Of a stretch of 64,000 bases of DNA, positions 55,545-63,355 are shown piece after piece; the first letter of the stretch is position 1; every line of letters starts with the position of its first letter. The notes below the pieces were generated by a model. That model saw only the letters and a list, made by a program, of their open reading frames with translations. It made no database searches and had not been told where the DNA came from. The DNA comes from Muribaculaceae bacterium. Its GTDB lineage: Bacteria > Bacteroidota > Bacteroidia > Bacteroidales > Muribaculaceae. The translations under genes and the position numbers were made by a program. The stretch covers positions 1 to 64,000 of the forward strand of contig JAFTRI010000037.1 in assembly GCA_017462345.1 (NCBI GenBank). The letters are read 5' to 3'.

Positions 55545-55552
55545 CAAATATA
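55545..55552 (-). promoter_or_regulatory. -7 promoter element of the glsA-neuB operon
   Basis: TATATTTG on the minus strand, four bases before the glsA ATG. It shares a 66-bp divergent intergenic region with the promoter at 55595. Confidence 0.65.
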
Positions 55553-55594
55553 CGTAATTTCAGGCTAACACAGGCTTTATTCAGCCCTTTTTGC

Positions 55595-55602
55595 TAAATT
55601 TG
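55595..55602 (+). promoter_or_regulatory. -7 promoter element of the divergent glycan operon
   Basis: TAAATTTG, four bases (CGTA) before the ATG at 55607. A TTTA at 55576 is a possible -33 partner. Predicts a leaderless transcript. Confidence 0.6.
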
Positions 55603-55606
55603 CGTA

Positions 55607-57040
55607 ATGAATCGGAACATACGCACATTCGCAATCGCCCAAACAGTCTATGCAGCCATAGTCCTTGGGGCATTGCTGCTATTACCCGGAGCCGACACAG
55701 CCACGACCATGGCAGCAATGCTGGCGGTATGGGGCATCACGGCAAGCGTCTATCGGATCACGCCCTACAGGGACACTGCTGGCTGGTGGACTCTGCTTGT
55801 CGCCACCACGTTCCTTGCCGTGGGCGTAATTGCCAATACCCACTATTTCACCGAAGTCTCAGGCGGAACGACATCCGACCCTGTACTGAACAACTGTGAC
55901 TCACGGGGATATTTTCTTGATGCCCTGCACCATTCAGGCATGGACAAGGGTGTTCCGGAAAGTGCCACACGGAGAGGTTACGGACTGCTTATTTCATCCC
56001 TATGGAAAATTACCGGCATAACGATAGTATCGCCATTGGTCCTCAATATGCTCATGATACTGCTGACAATAATTATCAGCGGTGGTATCACCTACCGGCT
56101 ATCAGGTGGCAAGGGGTGCGGGACAACCCATGGCAAGGCGTCACTGGCAATGATAATGACAGCCTCGGTGTGTTATTTTCTGAATTCCGGGACTGTACTG
56201 CTGAAAGAGGCCGGAATATCCCTGGCAATGTCCCTAATCGCATTAGGGCTCACATCGACCATAGCCGGAGACTCTCCCATACGCGCAAAGGAACGGATAC
56301 CCTACACCATCGCATTCATTGCCGGACTTGCATTGCTGGGCGTATTCCGACACACATTCATCCTTATAGCCACCCTGGGCACAATCCTGTTAATGCGATG
56401 GAATAACCCTCCCCGCCTGAAACAGTCGTTCCTGTTCCTTGCCCTCGGGGCAGCCGCATGGGGCATCATGACATTGTTGACAAGAAGCGACATCAGCGGC
56501 ATTGCCGGCGGAGTAGTCGACGGGGCTGCCGTCCAGTCATCTTTCTTTTACGACAACGACCAGCACCGGTTCTATAACAATCTTGTCGGGGATTACCTGC
56601 AACTGCCGGCATGGAAACGCATCCTCATGCTGCCCATGAGTGCCGTCACACAGTTTCTTGTACCATTCCCATGGAACTTCTCGCGAGACATCACATTCGG
56701 GTACACTCTTGCCTATGCCCACATCGCCTACCCATGGTACATAATAGGCGGGATCATCCTTTTTTTCATATTCACAGGATGGCGCACAGCACCATCCCGT
56801 CTGCGTCGCTTCGTTGTTACAGGTGTAATCCTATGGCTTGTACCCGCATACCTTTTTGCCGGGACCGTTTCCCGCTATGCGTTACCAATGCTCCCGATGC
56901 TCATTCCTGCGGCCGTCCATGTAATAACAACCTGCCGCAACAGCAAACCGTTCAGGATATGGGGGCTTTGCTATACGGCTCTCATTGCCGTAACATTGAT
57001 AGTATGTCATTATCTGCAACAATCGGCAACAGTGTCATGA
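55607..57040 (+). CDS. Polytopic membrane protein of a glycan locus, function unknown
   Basis: I do not recognise a family with certainty. The 477-residue protein has about eleven predicted spans, starting close to the N-terminus, with a large loop near residues 85-125 (TNCDSRGYFLDALHHSGMD type sequence, containing an acidic Asp-Ser and His) and another near 305-330 with several Asp and Tyr. The layout recalls polyprenol-linked-sugar glycosyltransferases or O-antigen polymerases in that a first periplasmic loop holds acidic residues. No signature motif fixes this. Its stop overlaps the next ATG (ATGA), and it begins an operon with GT2, SDR and MptE-like genes. Confidence 0.6.
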   Translation: MNRNIRTFAIAQTVYAAIVLGALLLLPGADTATTMAAMLAVWGITASVYRITPYRDTAGWWTLLVATTFLAVGVIANTHYFTEVSGGTTSDPVLNNCDSRGYFLDALHHSGMDKGVPESATRRGYGLLISSLWKITGITIVSPLVLNMLMILLTIIISGGITYRLSGGKGCGTTHGKASLAMIMTASVCYFLNSGTVLLKEAGISLAMSLIALGLTSTIAGDSPIRAKERIPYTIAFIAGLALLGVFRHTFILIATLGTILLMRWNNPPRLKQSFLFLALGAAAWGIMTLLTRSDISGIAGGVVDGAAVQSSFFYDNDQHRFYNNLVGDYLQLPAWKRILMLPMSAVTQFLVPFPWNFSRDITFGYTLAYAHIAYPWYIIGGIILFFIFTGWRTAPSRLRRFVVTGVILWLVPAYLFAGTVSRYALPMLPMLIPAAVHVITTCRNSKPFRIWGLCYTALIAVTLIVCHYLQQSATVS

Positions 57041-57777
57041 AGATCACGGTAATTACAGCAACACGCAACAATGCTAAGACAATCAGCCACACCGTCGACA
57101 GCGTAATGCGGCAGACCCATGACGACATCGACTATATCATCATCGACGGAGCGAGTACCGACGGCTCTATGGAAGTAATCGCCGACAAGCAGAGACAATA
57201 CCCCGGCCGGATAAGGGTCATCTCAGAACCTGACAACGGTGTATATCAGGCAATAAACAAAGGAATCAGGATTGCCCGCGGGGAGATAATCGGCACTCTG
57301 CACGGTAACGACCGCTTCACATCACCCGACATCCTTCACCACGTGAACCGGGAAATGGCAGACAAAGCCACAGAAATGATCTACGGAGATGTACACTACA
57401 TCTCGCCCCGCAGCAACAGGGTCACACGGCACTACTCATCAGCGGATTTCACTCCGGAGCTGCTGAAAATGGGCATTGCCCCGCCTCATCCATCCCTATA
57501 TCTGCGCAAAGGGATATTCTCCCGCTACGGTCTTTACAAGGAAGATTATCTCATCGGTGCCGACTTCGACATGTTCCTGCGACTGATGATTGTCAACGGC
57601 ATCAAAGGCAAGCACCTCCCGCTTGACATGGTGACAATGACAACCGGAGGGCTGTCGACACGGTTATTTCACCGCATTTTCACCAATAACCGGGAAAAAT
57701 ATCGCGCATTGAAAGAAAATTCCGTACCGGTTAGCGGTTTTTCGCTTTTAAAGCGGTATCTTTACACTCCCAAATAG
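57037..57777 (+). CDS. Family 2 glycosyltransferase
   Basis: The 246-residue protein begins MKITVITATRNNAKTISHTV and has the GT-A DxD-type region GTLHGNDRFT with the conserved DGASTDGSMEVI near residues 37-48 and YGDVHYISPR in the acceptor half. It transfers a sugar from a nucleotide donor to an acceptor, probably on the inner face of the membrane. Start ATG 57037 overlaps the previous stop (ATGA). The reading frame extends farther upstream in the database-free frame, but the family start is here. The stop TAG at 57775 is followed almost at once by the SDR gene. Confidence 0.88.
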   Translation: MKITVITATRNNAKTISHTVDSVMRQTHDDIDYIIIDGASTDGSMEVIADKQRQYPGRIRVISEPDNGVYQAINKGIRIARGEIIGTLHGNDRFTSPDILHHVNREMADKATEMIYGDVHYISPRSNRVTRHYSSADFTPELLKMGIAPPHPSLYLRKGIFSRYGLYKEDYLIGADFDMFLRLMIVNGIKGKHLPLDMVTMTTGGLSTRLFHRIFTNNREKYRALKENSVPVSGFSLLKRYLYTPK

Positions 57778-57805
57778 CTGAACAATCGAAAACAAGGCTC
57801 AAAAT

Positions 57806-58687
57806 ATTGTTCTGGTAACAGGTTCATACGGATTCCTGGGTCGTTATCTGTGCCATGAATTCCGAAATGAAGATGTCACTACACTCGGGCTTGACAGCCT
57901 GAATGACATAGTGTGTGACCTGTCAGCGGACATCCCTGTTTTCAACCGGAGGTTCGATATTGTCGTACATGCGGCCGGTGATTGCCGTCCCGACATGGCT
58001 CATGCCGTAAACCATATCGGGACCCGCAACCTGTGCAAAGGGATTGAAACGTCACCACCACGCCAATTGGTCTACATCTCCACCGTACAGGTCTACGGAT
58101 TAGACGAAGGGGAAGATATAGACGAGACCGTAAAACCGATGCCCAAAACCGATTACGGCATCTCTAAATTCCGCGCCGAGGAATATTTGCGCCAATGGTG
58201 CAGTGAACGCAATGTCGTCCTTAGCATCCTGCGTGCCCCGCTGATAATGGGAACAGGGATGAAAGGCACTCTGCGTTCGATGGTTAACGGCATATATCGC
58301 GGATATTATTTTCACATAAAGGGAAACGATGCCCGCCGCAGCATAATACATGCCGTCGACGTAGCAAGCGCAGCACGCCTCATAGCCCCGGCAGGAGGCA
58401 CATTCAACATTTCCGACCGTGTTCACCCGCTTATCCATGATCTTGGTGAAGCCCTGGCCCACCGCATCGGAGGGAAACGCATCTACACACTCCCTCCGGC
58501 TATAGTAAAATTTGCGGCAAGATTAGGCGACAGGTTTCCCGCCATCCCGTTCTCGTCAAAAAAATACAGCCAGCTGGCAACAACCCTGACTTTCAACTCC
58601 GACGCCATTTCAAAAGTCATCAATTGGCATCCTCATGATGTAGTGAACTATCTTCTCACCCACAACTACGATGAAAACAGCCTCTGA
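57806..58687 (+). CDS. NAD-dependent epimerase/dehydratase (SDR) with no canonical start codon
   Basis: The frame encodes a complete extended SDR: VLVTGSYGFLGRYL (GxxGxxG) starts at 57809 and the catalytic STVQVYG plus DYGISKFRAEE follows. In the 130 nt between the in-frame TGA at 57779 and the GTG at 57911 there is no ATG, GTG or TTG, so the standard start would remove the NAD-binding motif. I place the start at the ATT at 57806, eight bases after an AAGG ribosome site (57794-57797); ATC 57785 and CTG 57812 are alternatives. About 293 residues. It overlaps the next gene by 17 nt. The sugar substrate is unknown. Either a rare start codon or a damaged start is possible. Confidence 0.75.
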   Translation: MVLVTGSYGFLGRYLCHEFRNEDVTTLGLDSLNDIVCDLSADIPVFNRRFDIVVHAAGDCRPDMAHAVNHIGTRNLCKGIETSPPRQLVYISTVQVYGLDEGEDIDETVKPMPKTDYGISKFRAEEYLRQWCSERNVVLSILRAPLIMGTGMKGTLRSMVNGIYRGYYFHIKGNDARRSIIHAVDVASAARLIAPAGGTFNISDRVHPLIHDLGEALAHRIGGKRIYTLPPAIVKFAARLGDRFPAIPFSSKKYSQLATTLTFNSDAISKVINWHPHDVVNYLLTHNYDENSL

Positions 58688-59528
58688 CAACATCTCCTCA
58701 TGGATCAACCGTCTGGGATGCTCTGTCAAGAGCATAGCCAAGATAATACTGCAATCAGGGTTACCTACCATAAAGCCGGCAGCACTACCCGGTGAAAGCA
58801 TCATCATAATGGGAAACGGGCCGTCCCTTTCCGGAACGATCGACAGTTTTCCCGAAATTCTTGCCACGCACCCACTCCTGGCGGTAAACTTTGCGGCAAA
58901 CGCACCTGAGTTCCACTCGCTGCGACCCCGCTACTACGTCCTTGCCGACCCCTATTTCTTCAACGGAGACGGGAACCCCAATGTCCAAAGGCTTAAACTC
59001 AATCTTGAGAAAGTATCATGGGGAATGACACTGTTTGTTCCCGTCAAGATGAGGCGGCATGTAGCAGGTCTTACCAACCCCAATCTGTCGGTAGAATATT
59101 TCAACCCGACAGGCGTAGAAGGCTTTGAATGGCTTGAAAACTTTGCCTACAGCCACGGCTTAGGGATGCCACGGCCACGCAACGTCCTCATTCCGTCGAT
59201 AATGATCGCAATGTCCCTTGGCTTCCGCAACATCTACATCACAGGGGCTGACCATTCATGGACACGCACCCTGTCAGTAAACGAACGCAATGAAGTCGTC
59301 TCAATACAGCCACATTTTTACAAGGATGATGAAAAAGAGGAGACCAGGGTCAGGACCGAATATCTCAACTACCCGCTGCATAGTATCATTTACAGTTTCT
59401 ACATTGCATTCAAATCCTATTTTACCATACAGCGATATGCACGCCACCGCGGGGTCAATATACGGAATGCGACTCCCGGCAGTTTCATCGACGCATTTGA
59501 GCGATGTTCTCTTTCCGAACTGCAATAA
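58671..59528 (+). CDS. MptE-like / GT42-like protein of a polysaccharide locus
   Basis: The 285-residue protein has SIIIMGNGPSLSGTIDSF near residue 45 and NIYITGADHSWTRTLSV near residue 190. GNGPSL plus a later G-x-D/H region is shared by DUF115/MptE-like proteins and by family 42 sialyltransferases of Campylobacter and Pasteurella. A C-terminal HFYKDD and a run of basic and aromatic residues follow. Such proteins are common in Bacteroidetes capsule loci, where their reaction is unproven. Given the nonulosonate genes around it, a transferase acting on a CMP-nonulosonate donor is a plausible inference, but a MptE-like role cannot be excluded. Last gene of its operon; a strong terminator follows. 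Confidence 0.65.
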   Translation: MKTASDNISSWINRLGCSVKSIAKIILQSGLPTIKPAALPGESIIIMGNGPSLSGTIDSFPEILATHPLLAVNFAANAPEFHSLRPRYYVLADPYFFNGDGNPNVQRLKLNLEKVSWGMTLFVPVKMRRHVAGLTNPNLSVEYFNPTGVEGFEWLENFAYSHGLGMPRPRNVLIPSIMIAMSLGFRNIYITGADHSWTRTLSVNERNEVVSIQPHFYKDDEKEETRVRTEYLNYPLHSIIYSFYIAFKSYFTIQRYARHRGVNIRNATPGSFIDAFERCSLSELQ

Positions 59529-59552
59529 CCGGCAGCCGGACAACAGTCCCAC

Positions 59553-59590
59553 AAAAAAATCCACTTCTCACGAAGTGGATTTTTTAGTTT
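59553..59590. terminator. Strong bidirectional intrinsic terminator
   Basis: ATCCACTTC (59559-59567) pairs with GAAGTGGAT (59572-59580), loop TCAC, flanked by an A-tract before and a T-tract after, so it works in both directions. On the plus strand it ends the glycan operon; on the minus strand it would end any transcript starting near 59750. Confidence 0.9.
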
Positions 59591-59923
59591 AACCTTTCAG
59601 TTTTACCTATGCACCTATTATTGTGCATTTAAAATTCTAACATTAAATACTAACCCTAAAAACATTAATGATAATCTCAAAAATAATCCTTTCGCTTTAA
59701 TCCTTGTTTAGAGATTTCAACAATCTTAGACTCTGATTAATTATTTAGCGATACAAATGTACAGTTGCACGGCTGCAAATTTCCACCGATATAAGCCGAA
59801 TATAAACTATTTACAACCATTATTTTTACTACATCGCTAATTTACTGCACATTATATATCATAATCAAATTATACAATATAAATCAAAATCTAAGGATTC
59901 GAGGTATCTTAAGCCATCTCCAT
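59591..59923. other. AT-rich intergenic region with possible minus-strand small RNA
   Basis: About 330 nt without a supported gene. A TAnnTTTG match on the minus strand at 59754-59761 (TACATTTG) could start a transcript near 59748 that runs about 190 nt to the bidirectional terminator. The TTTG at 59776-59779 is the only -33 candidate, at a short 14-nt spacing. No hairpin other than the terminator and no ORF with a ribosome site was found. Confidence 0.35.
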
Positions 59924-61495
59924 TCAGGAAATACACCCTATTTTCATCAGATCCCGTTCAAATGTACCACGGTTTACCGCGCGGCTCTTCATTTTGTTGC
60001 GATAGGTGTATACCGTATTCAGCGACAGGCCAAGAAAGCGGGCTATCTGAGAGCTGTCGTCCAACCCAAGGCGTATAAATGCCAATATACGGAACTCGGT
60101 ACTGAGTCTTGTCTTATCTCCCGACGGCATACGTTTATCGGCATGGAACAATGCATTGACATCGTCAACAAATGTAGGATAAATATGGATAAACGCATTG
60201 TCAAACACTTCGTAGAATTGCCGGCTCTGATCATCAAGCATCTTCCCCGACTTGATTATGCCATAAAGATCCTCAATCTGCCCGGCGGCAATCTTTCTTC
60301 CTGCCAGCTTGTGGAACTCCTCCAGTTTCTCTATATAAATCGAACTGAGGTCAAGGAACCGGCTTATATATGACTCTTTGACGTAATTGGATTCAACAAG
60401 CCGCTGCCTCAACCTGTCACGCTTGCCTATACCGCGTCTGAGCGAGACCGTTATACCCGCAATAACCGCCAATGCCACGACAAGACATGCGACAAGCATC
60501 GTAAGCCACCCTATACGCTCCTGATCCTGCTCGCGGAAGGTCTGCGCTATAATCGGCAAAGACCCTGAAACCTCGACAGCCCTTATCCTTGAGCCGGAAC
60601 GCACCGCATTATCCAATGATAATGTAAGATAGCGGTAAGCCCGTGACACATCACCGCTGTCATACAACGCAACGCCAAGACGCTGCAAGGAGATCTCCTC
60701 AAGAGTTCCGGCCACAACATCGGCAACAGCCGAAGCGGCATAATAATATATCGCCTCGTCACGCTTTCCCGCCGACATATAATACGCGGCCAACATACTT
60801 GCTGCCCGGGCATACATGTTATCGTCAAGTGCAGTTTCATCCATGACATCACGCAGATTGGCAACAGCCATCGGATAACGCCCCTTGACATAATCGGACT
60901 GTGCTTGATATAGCTTCCACCCGACGTCACCCTGTTGCACATATTCCGGCAGACGGCATGTAAGTTCCGCCCCCCGACCCATATATTCATCCCTATACTC
61001 ATTTTTCCCATAAAAAGAACACACATGAAAATACATCCGGCTACCGGCTTCATAATAGGCGGCCTTATTCCCGGCATAGACAGCATCCCCGTCATAACTG
61101 CCATATAAGTCCACCGCTTCCTTTACAGCCCCCTGCAACGGCAGTATCGCCGCCTTCAGCAAGTCCAGCAGCTGAACCGACACAGAGTCCCCCTCATGAC
61201 GGGCTGCAACCGCTCCCCGTGAATAATATGCTACAGCCGAATCCACATTGAAACCGCAATAGGCATCGCCAAGTTCCCGGTAACACATTATTGCCTTTTC
61301 CCTGTCCCCGCTTTCTGCCAGCAAGGCTTTAAGCGAGTCGATACCGGCAACTCGCCGTTGCAGGTACACCTCCCGGTTATCGATTTCGGTGTCAAGCCGT
61401 TCAAGAATGCCTGATACCGTCAGAGGCAACGCCTCCGAGGCTGCCATCTGCCCCGATATGACATAAAGAACCGCATAAAAGAATTTCCTGTACAT
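59924..61495 (-). CDS. DUF6377-type transmembrane regulator with C-terminal helix-turn-helix
   Basis: The 523-residue protein has a signal peptide, a tetratricopeptide-like helical region (about residues 25-320, with AVAYYSRGAVAARHEGDS and AIYYYAASAVADVV units) and one membrane span (GWLTMLVACLVVALAVIAGI, about 333-352). A basic-rich linker (LRRGIGKRDRLRQRL) follows. The C-terminal part (about 375-520) ends in a helix-turn-helix, DDSSQIARFLGLSLNTVYTY, of the LuxR-like type. I recognise the pattern as DUF6377, a Bacteroidetes family of unknown function. It may sense an extracytoplasmic state and act on DNA or RNA polymerase, which is inference. Confidence 0.75.
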   Translation of the reverse strand: MYRKFFYAVLYVISGQMAASEALPLTVSGILERLDTEIDNREVYLQRRVAGIDSLKALLAESGDREKAIMCYRELGDAYCGFNVDSAVAYYSRGAVAARHEGDSVSVQLLDLLKAAILPLQGAVKEAVDLYGSYDGDAVYAGNKAAYYEAGSRMYFHVCSFYGKNEYRDEYMGRGAELTCRLPEYVQQGDVGWKLYQAQSDYVKGRYPMAVANLRDVMDETALDDNMYARAASMLAAYYMSAGKRDEAIYYYAASAVADVVAGTLEEISLQRLGVALYDSGDVSRAYRYLTLSLDNAVRSGSRIRAVEVSGSLPIIAQTFREQDQERIGWLTMLVACLVVALAVIAGITVSLRRGIGKRDRLRQRLVESNYVKESYISRFLDLSSIYIEKLEEFHKLAGRKIAAGQIEDLYGIIKSGKMLDDQSRQFYEVFDNAFIHIYPTFVDDVNALFHADKRMPSGDKTRLSTEFRILAFIRLGLDDSSQIARFLGLSLNTVYTYRNKMKSRAVNRGTFERDLMKIGCIS

Positions 61496-61516
61496 AATAT
61501 TCTGTCATTCTTACTG

Positions 61517-61524
61517 CAAATATA
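61517..61524 (-). promoter_or_regulatory. -7 promoter element of the DUF6377 gene
   Basis: TATATTTG on the minus strand, 21 nt before the ATG at 61495. A -33 partner is not clear. Confidence 0.5.
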
Positions 61525-61624
61525 GCCAATTCGCCCAAAATACCGTAAACCGTTTTGATTCACGTCGAGATAACCGCCATTAACCAATATTTTTTAATGA
61601 TTACACTCCATTTAAACCAAAAAT

Positions 61625-61655
61625 ATTGCCAATTGTAAAAAAATAACTAATTTTG
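61625..61655 (+). promoter_or_regulatory. Complete Bacteroidetes promoter of the candidate non-coding RNA
   Basis: ATTG (61625-61628), a 19-nt spacer and TAATTTTG (61648-61655) form the best -33/-7 pair in the window. Transcription would start near 61660. Confidence 0.65.
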
Positions 61656-61937
61656 TCACTCCGGTCAGCCGTTAAGTGGTGGGCTGGGACATGTATACAT
61701 AAAAACGTTCTAAGCGTTTATCTTCTATCCTTTGAATCTCGCAAATTCCAAAAGACAGAGAAGAGAACAGCAACGAGATCGTTTACGTCTGATATGGTCA
61801 TTAATGGTGCGGTACTTTGTATCGTCCATGTTATCCATATCTGCGTGGGCTGACTGGCGTTGCTTATCCTCTGTCGATGGCAATGCGAGAGCCTAAAGGA
61901 TGGGGTAGGCAAAGAGAAGTAGATCCCACGCTTTTTT
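61656..61937 (+). ncRNA. Candidate structured non-coding RNA, about 280 nt (possibly 6S-like)
   Basis: No convincing ORF covers this interval, although it begins with a strong promoter and ends in an intrinsic terminator. Visible pairings: CCGGTCAGCC (61661-61670) with GGCTGACTGG (61848-61857), one G-U wobble; ACATG (61689-61693) with CATGT (61827-61831); ATAC (61695-61698) with GTAT (61819-61822); hairpin AAACG/CGTTT (61703-61719); and ATCTCG/CGAGAT (61736-61741 with 61774-61779). The 3' part is closed by GCGTGGG (61843-61849) with CCCACGC (61925-61931), followed by six T. The closing stem encloses about 197 nt, near the size of 6S RNA. I cannot name a family; tmRNA and RNase P signatures are absent. 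It could instead be a regulatory leader of the next gene. Confidence 0.5.
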
Positions 61938-61938
61938 A
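61919..61938 (+). terminator. Intrinsic terminator of the candidate non-coding RNA (3' stem arm and T-tract)
   Basis: CCCACGC (61925-61931) pairs with GCGTGGG at 61843-61849 and is followed directly by TTTTTT. The arm sits at the end of an 82-nt hairpin region with an internal GCGTTGC/GCAATGC stem. Confidence 0.6.
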
Positions 61939-62037
61939 TATACATGGAAAGACACAATCATTATCCGTTACAAGCCTGTTAATGGGATCGGCAGGACGCT
62001 TAAAGTTGCGCCCGACACGAATCACAGGGAACTTTCA

Positions 62038-62577
62038 ATGAAAAAAACATTCATGTTGCTATGCCTCATTTTAGCGACAGCGGTGGTATGTCCCGCCCAA
62101 AAAAGAGAAAAGAAATCCCAGAATCTCTTTGAAGAAGCGATGTCCCGCGACGAAGAACCGGCATTCCAGGTTTTTGTAATGCCGCAGATTGCCGATGTAA
62201 AATACCTCAGTACCGAGCGTGAGACATTCGGTCCGTACCGTTTCCGCATAAAGAGCGCCAACGACCTAAGTGAAGCCGAATTTGCCGACTTCAAAGACCG
62301 TGCGCAATATCTTGCTACATGCGAAGCAGATGCCGACATCATCATTGCTCGTCTCGTACACTCATACATATCAGAGAATGACGACAAATCACTCGTAATC
62401 GAGATCACCGGCTATCCGGCAAAATATGTCAACTTCCGTCCTATCGGGAAAAACCCGCAAGATTTCGAGATGATCCGCACAGTCTATCCCGATGCATTCA
62501 GCGTTTCTGAGACAAAAATAGTTGCTCCTACCCAGCAGACATCTAATTCAGGCTCAAATTCTAACAACACAAAATAA
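62038..62577 (+). CDS. Secreted protein of unknown function
   Basis: The 179-residue protein has a signal peptide ending near CPAQ (residue 21) and is soluble after it, with mixed alpha/beta pattern (FQVFVMPQIADVKYLSTERE, then a helix with NDLSEAEFADFKDRAQYLATCEA). No named family is recognised. The C-terminus is a low-complexity Ser/Asn/Thr/Gln tail from about residue 165. It lies 100 nt after the RNA candidate and 31 nt before a barrel gene. It may be anchored or exported; nothing shows an activity. Confidence 0.7.
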   Translation: MKKTFMLLCLILATAVVCPAQKREKKSQNLFEEAMSRDEEPAFQVFVMPQIADVKYLSTERETFGPYRFRIKSANDLSEAEFADFKDRAQYLATCEADADIIIARLVHSYISENDDKSLVIEITGYPAKYVNFRPIGKNPQDFEMIRTVYPDAFSVSETKIVAPTQQTSNSGSNSNNTK

Positions 62578-62608
62578 TCCAATTATTCACATTTAAAATT
62601 TTATCACA

Positions 62609-63292
62609 ATGAAAAAATTTCTTTTAATTGCAGCTCTGGCAGTTTTCGGATTGTCAACATCGGCAGCTAACCTGCGTGTTAGCCGCACTTTTTCAGAAAA
62701 GAAAAGCAACACAACATGGATTCTCCGCGCCGGTGCTAATTTTGCAGGCATCTCACAGAGTGCTTGTGATGACCATGATACCAATGACGACTATGGCAAG
62801 AAAACCGGATATGATGTTGCAATCTCTTTCCAGAAGCCGCTTTCTGACTTCGGCATGTTCTGGGGAATGGAATTAGGTCTCGGCACTCGCGGTTACAGCT
62901 ATGATGAAAGCAACGAATATGCATCTTACGAAGAAAGTATCTTAGCTCACAATGTGCGCTTCTCTCCCTTCACTTTCGGATACGCCTACTCAATCAATGA
63001 CAATATGAAAGTCGATGCACACCTCGGCGGTTGGGTAAGCTATGACTTCGCAGGTACATATAAATGGGAAAAATCCTATGGCAATAAGACAGAAGAAGAT
63101 GACTGTTCAATCGGTGACCTTGAAGACTATACTGAAATCGATGCAGGAGTAACTTTCGGTGTAGGGTTCTGGTACAACCGCTTTAACATCGACTTGTCAT
63201 GGCAGCGTGGTTTTGTCAGCATGTTCGATTACGAATGTGACTGCAAAATGTCTACCAACAACCTGATGCTCCGCGTTGGTGTTGCATTCTAA
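62609..63292 (+). CDS. Outer membrane beta-barrel protein (porin-like)
   Basis: The 227-residue protein has a signal peptide ending at TSAA (residue 19) and eight to ten amphipathic strands (WILRAGANFAGISQSACDDH, then GMFWGMELGLGTRGYSYDES, then SPFTFGYAYSINDNMKVDAH), with a C-terminal LMLRVGVAF, the terminal Phe pattern for BamA recognition. It resembles the small OmpA/OprF-barrel-like PorT family. Cys residues occur in two extracellular-type loops. Function unknown. A terminator follows the stop. Confidence 0.78.
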   Translation: MKKFLLIAALAVFGLSTSAANLRVSRTFSEKKSNTTWILRAGANFAGISQSACDDHDTNDDYGKKTGYDVAISFQKPLSDFGMFWGMELGLGTRGYSYDESNEYASYEESILAHNVRFSPFTFGYAYSINDNMKVDAHLGGWVSYDFAGTYKWEKSYGNKTEEDDCSIGDLEDYTEIDAGVTFGVGFWYNRFNIDLSWQRGFVSMFDYECDCKMSTNNLMLRVGVAF

Positions 63293-63309
63293 TCTGACTC
63301 CATAACATA

Positions 63310-63350
63310 ATGGCGCATCAGGTCCCAGGACAGGTGCGCCATAATTTTAT
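63310..63350 (+). terminator. Intrinsic terminator after the barrel gene
   Basis: ATGGCGCA (63310-63317) pairs with TGCGCCAT (63335-63342), with 17 nt between that can also pair partly, followed by AATTTTATT. It separates the barrel from the next gene. Confidence 0.75.
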
Positions 63351-63355
63351 TAATT

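Noticed and set aside
56611..57034. Upstream extension of the GT2 reading frame
   Set aside because: It is a shifted frame of the polytopic membrane gene; the family begins at MKITVITATRNN at 57037.
61653..61853. 66-residue ORF within the RNA candidate
   Set aside because: Begins inside the predicted promoter -7 element and has no ribosome site; the interval pairs strongly as RNA.
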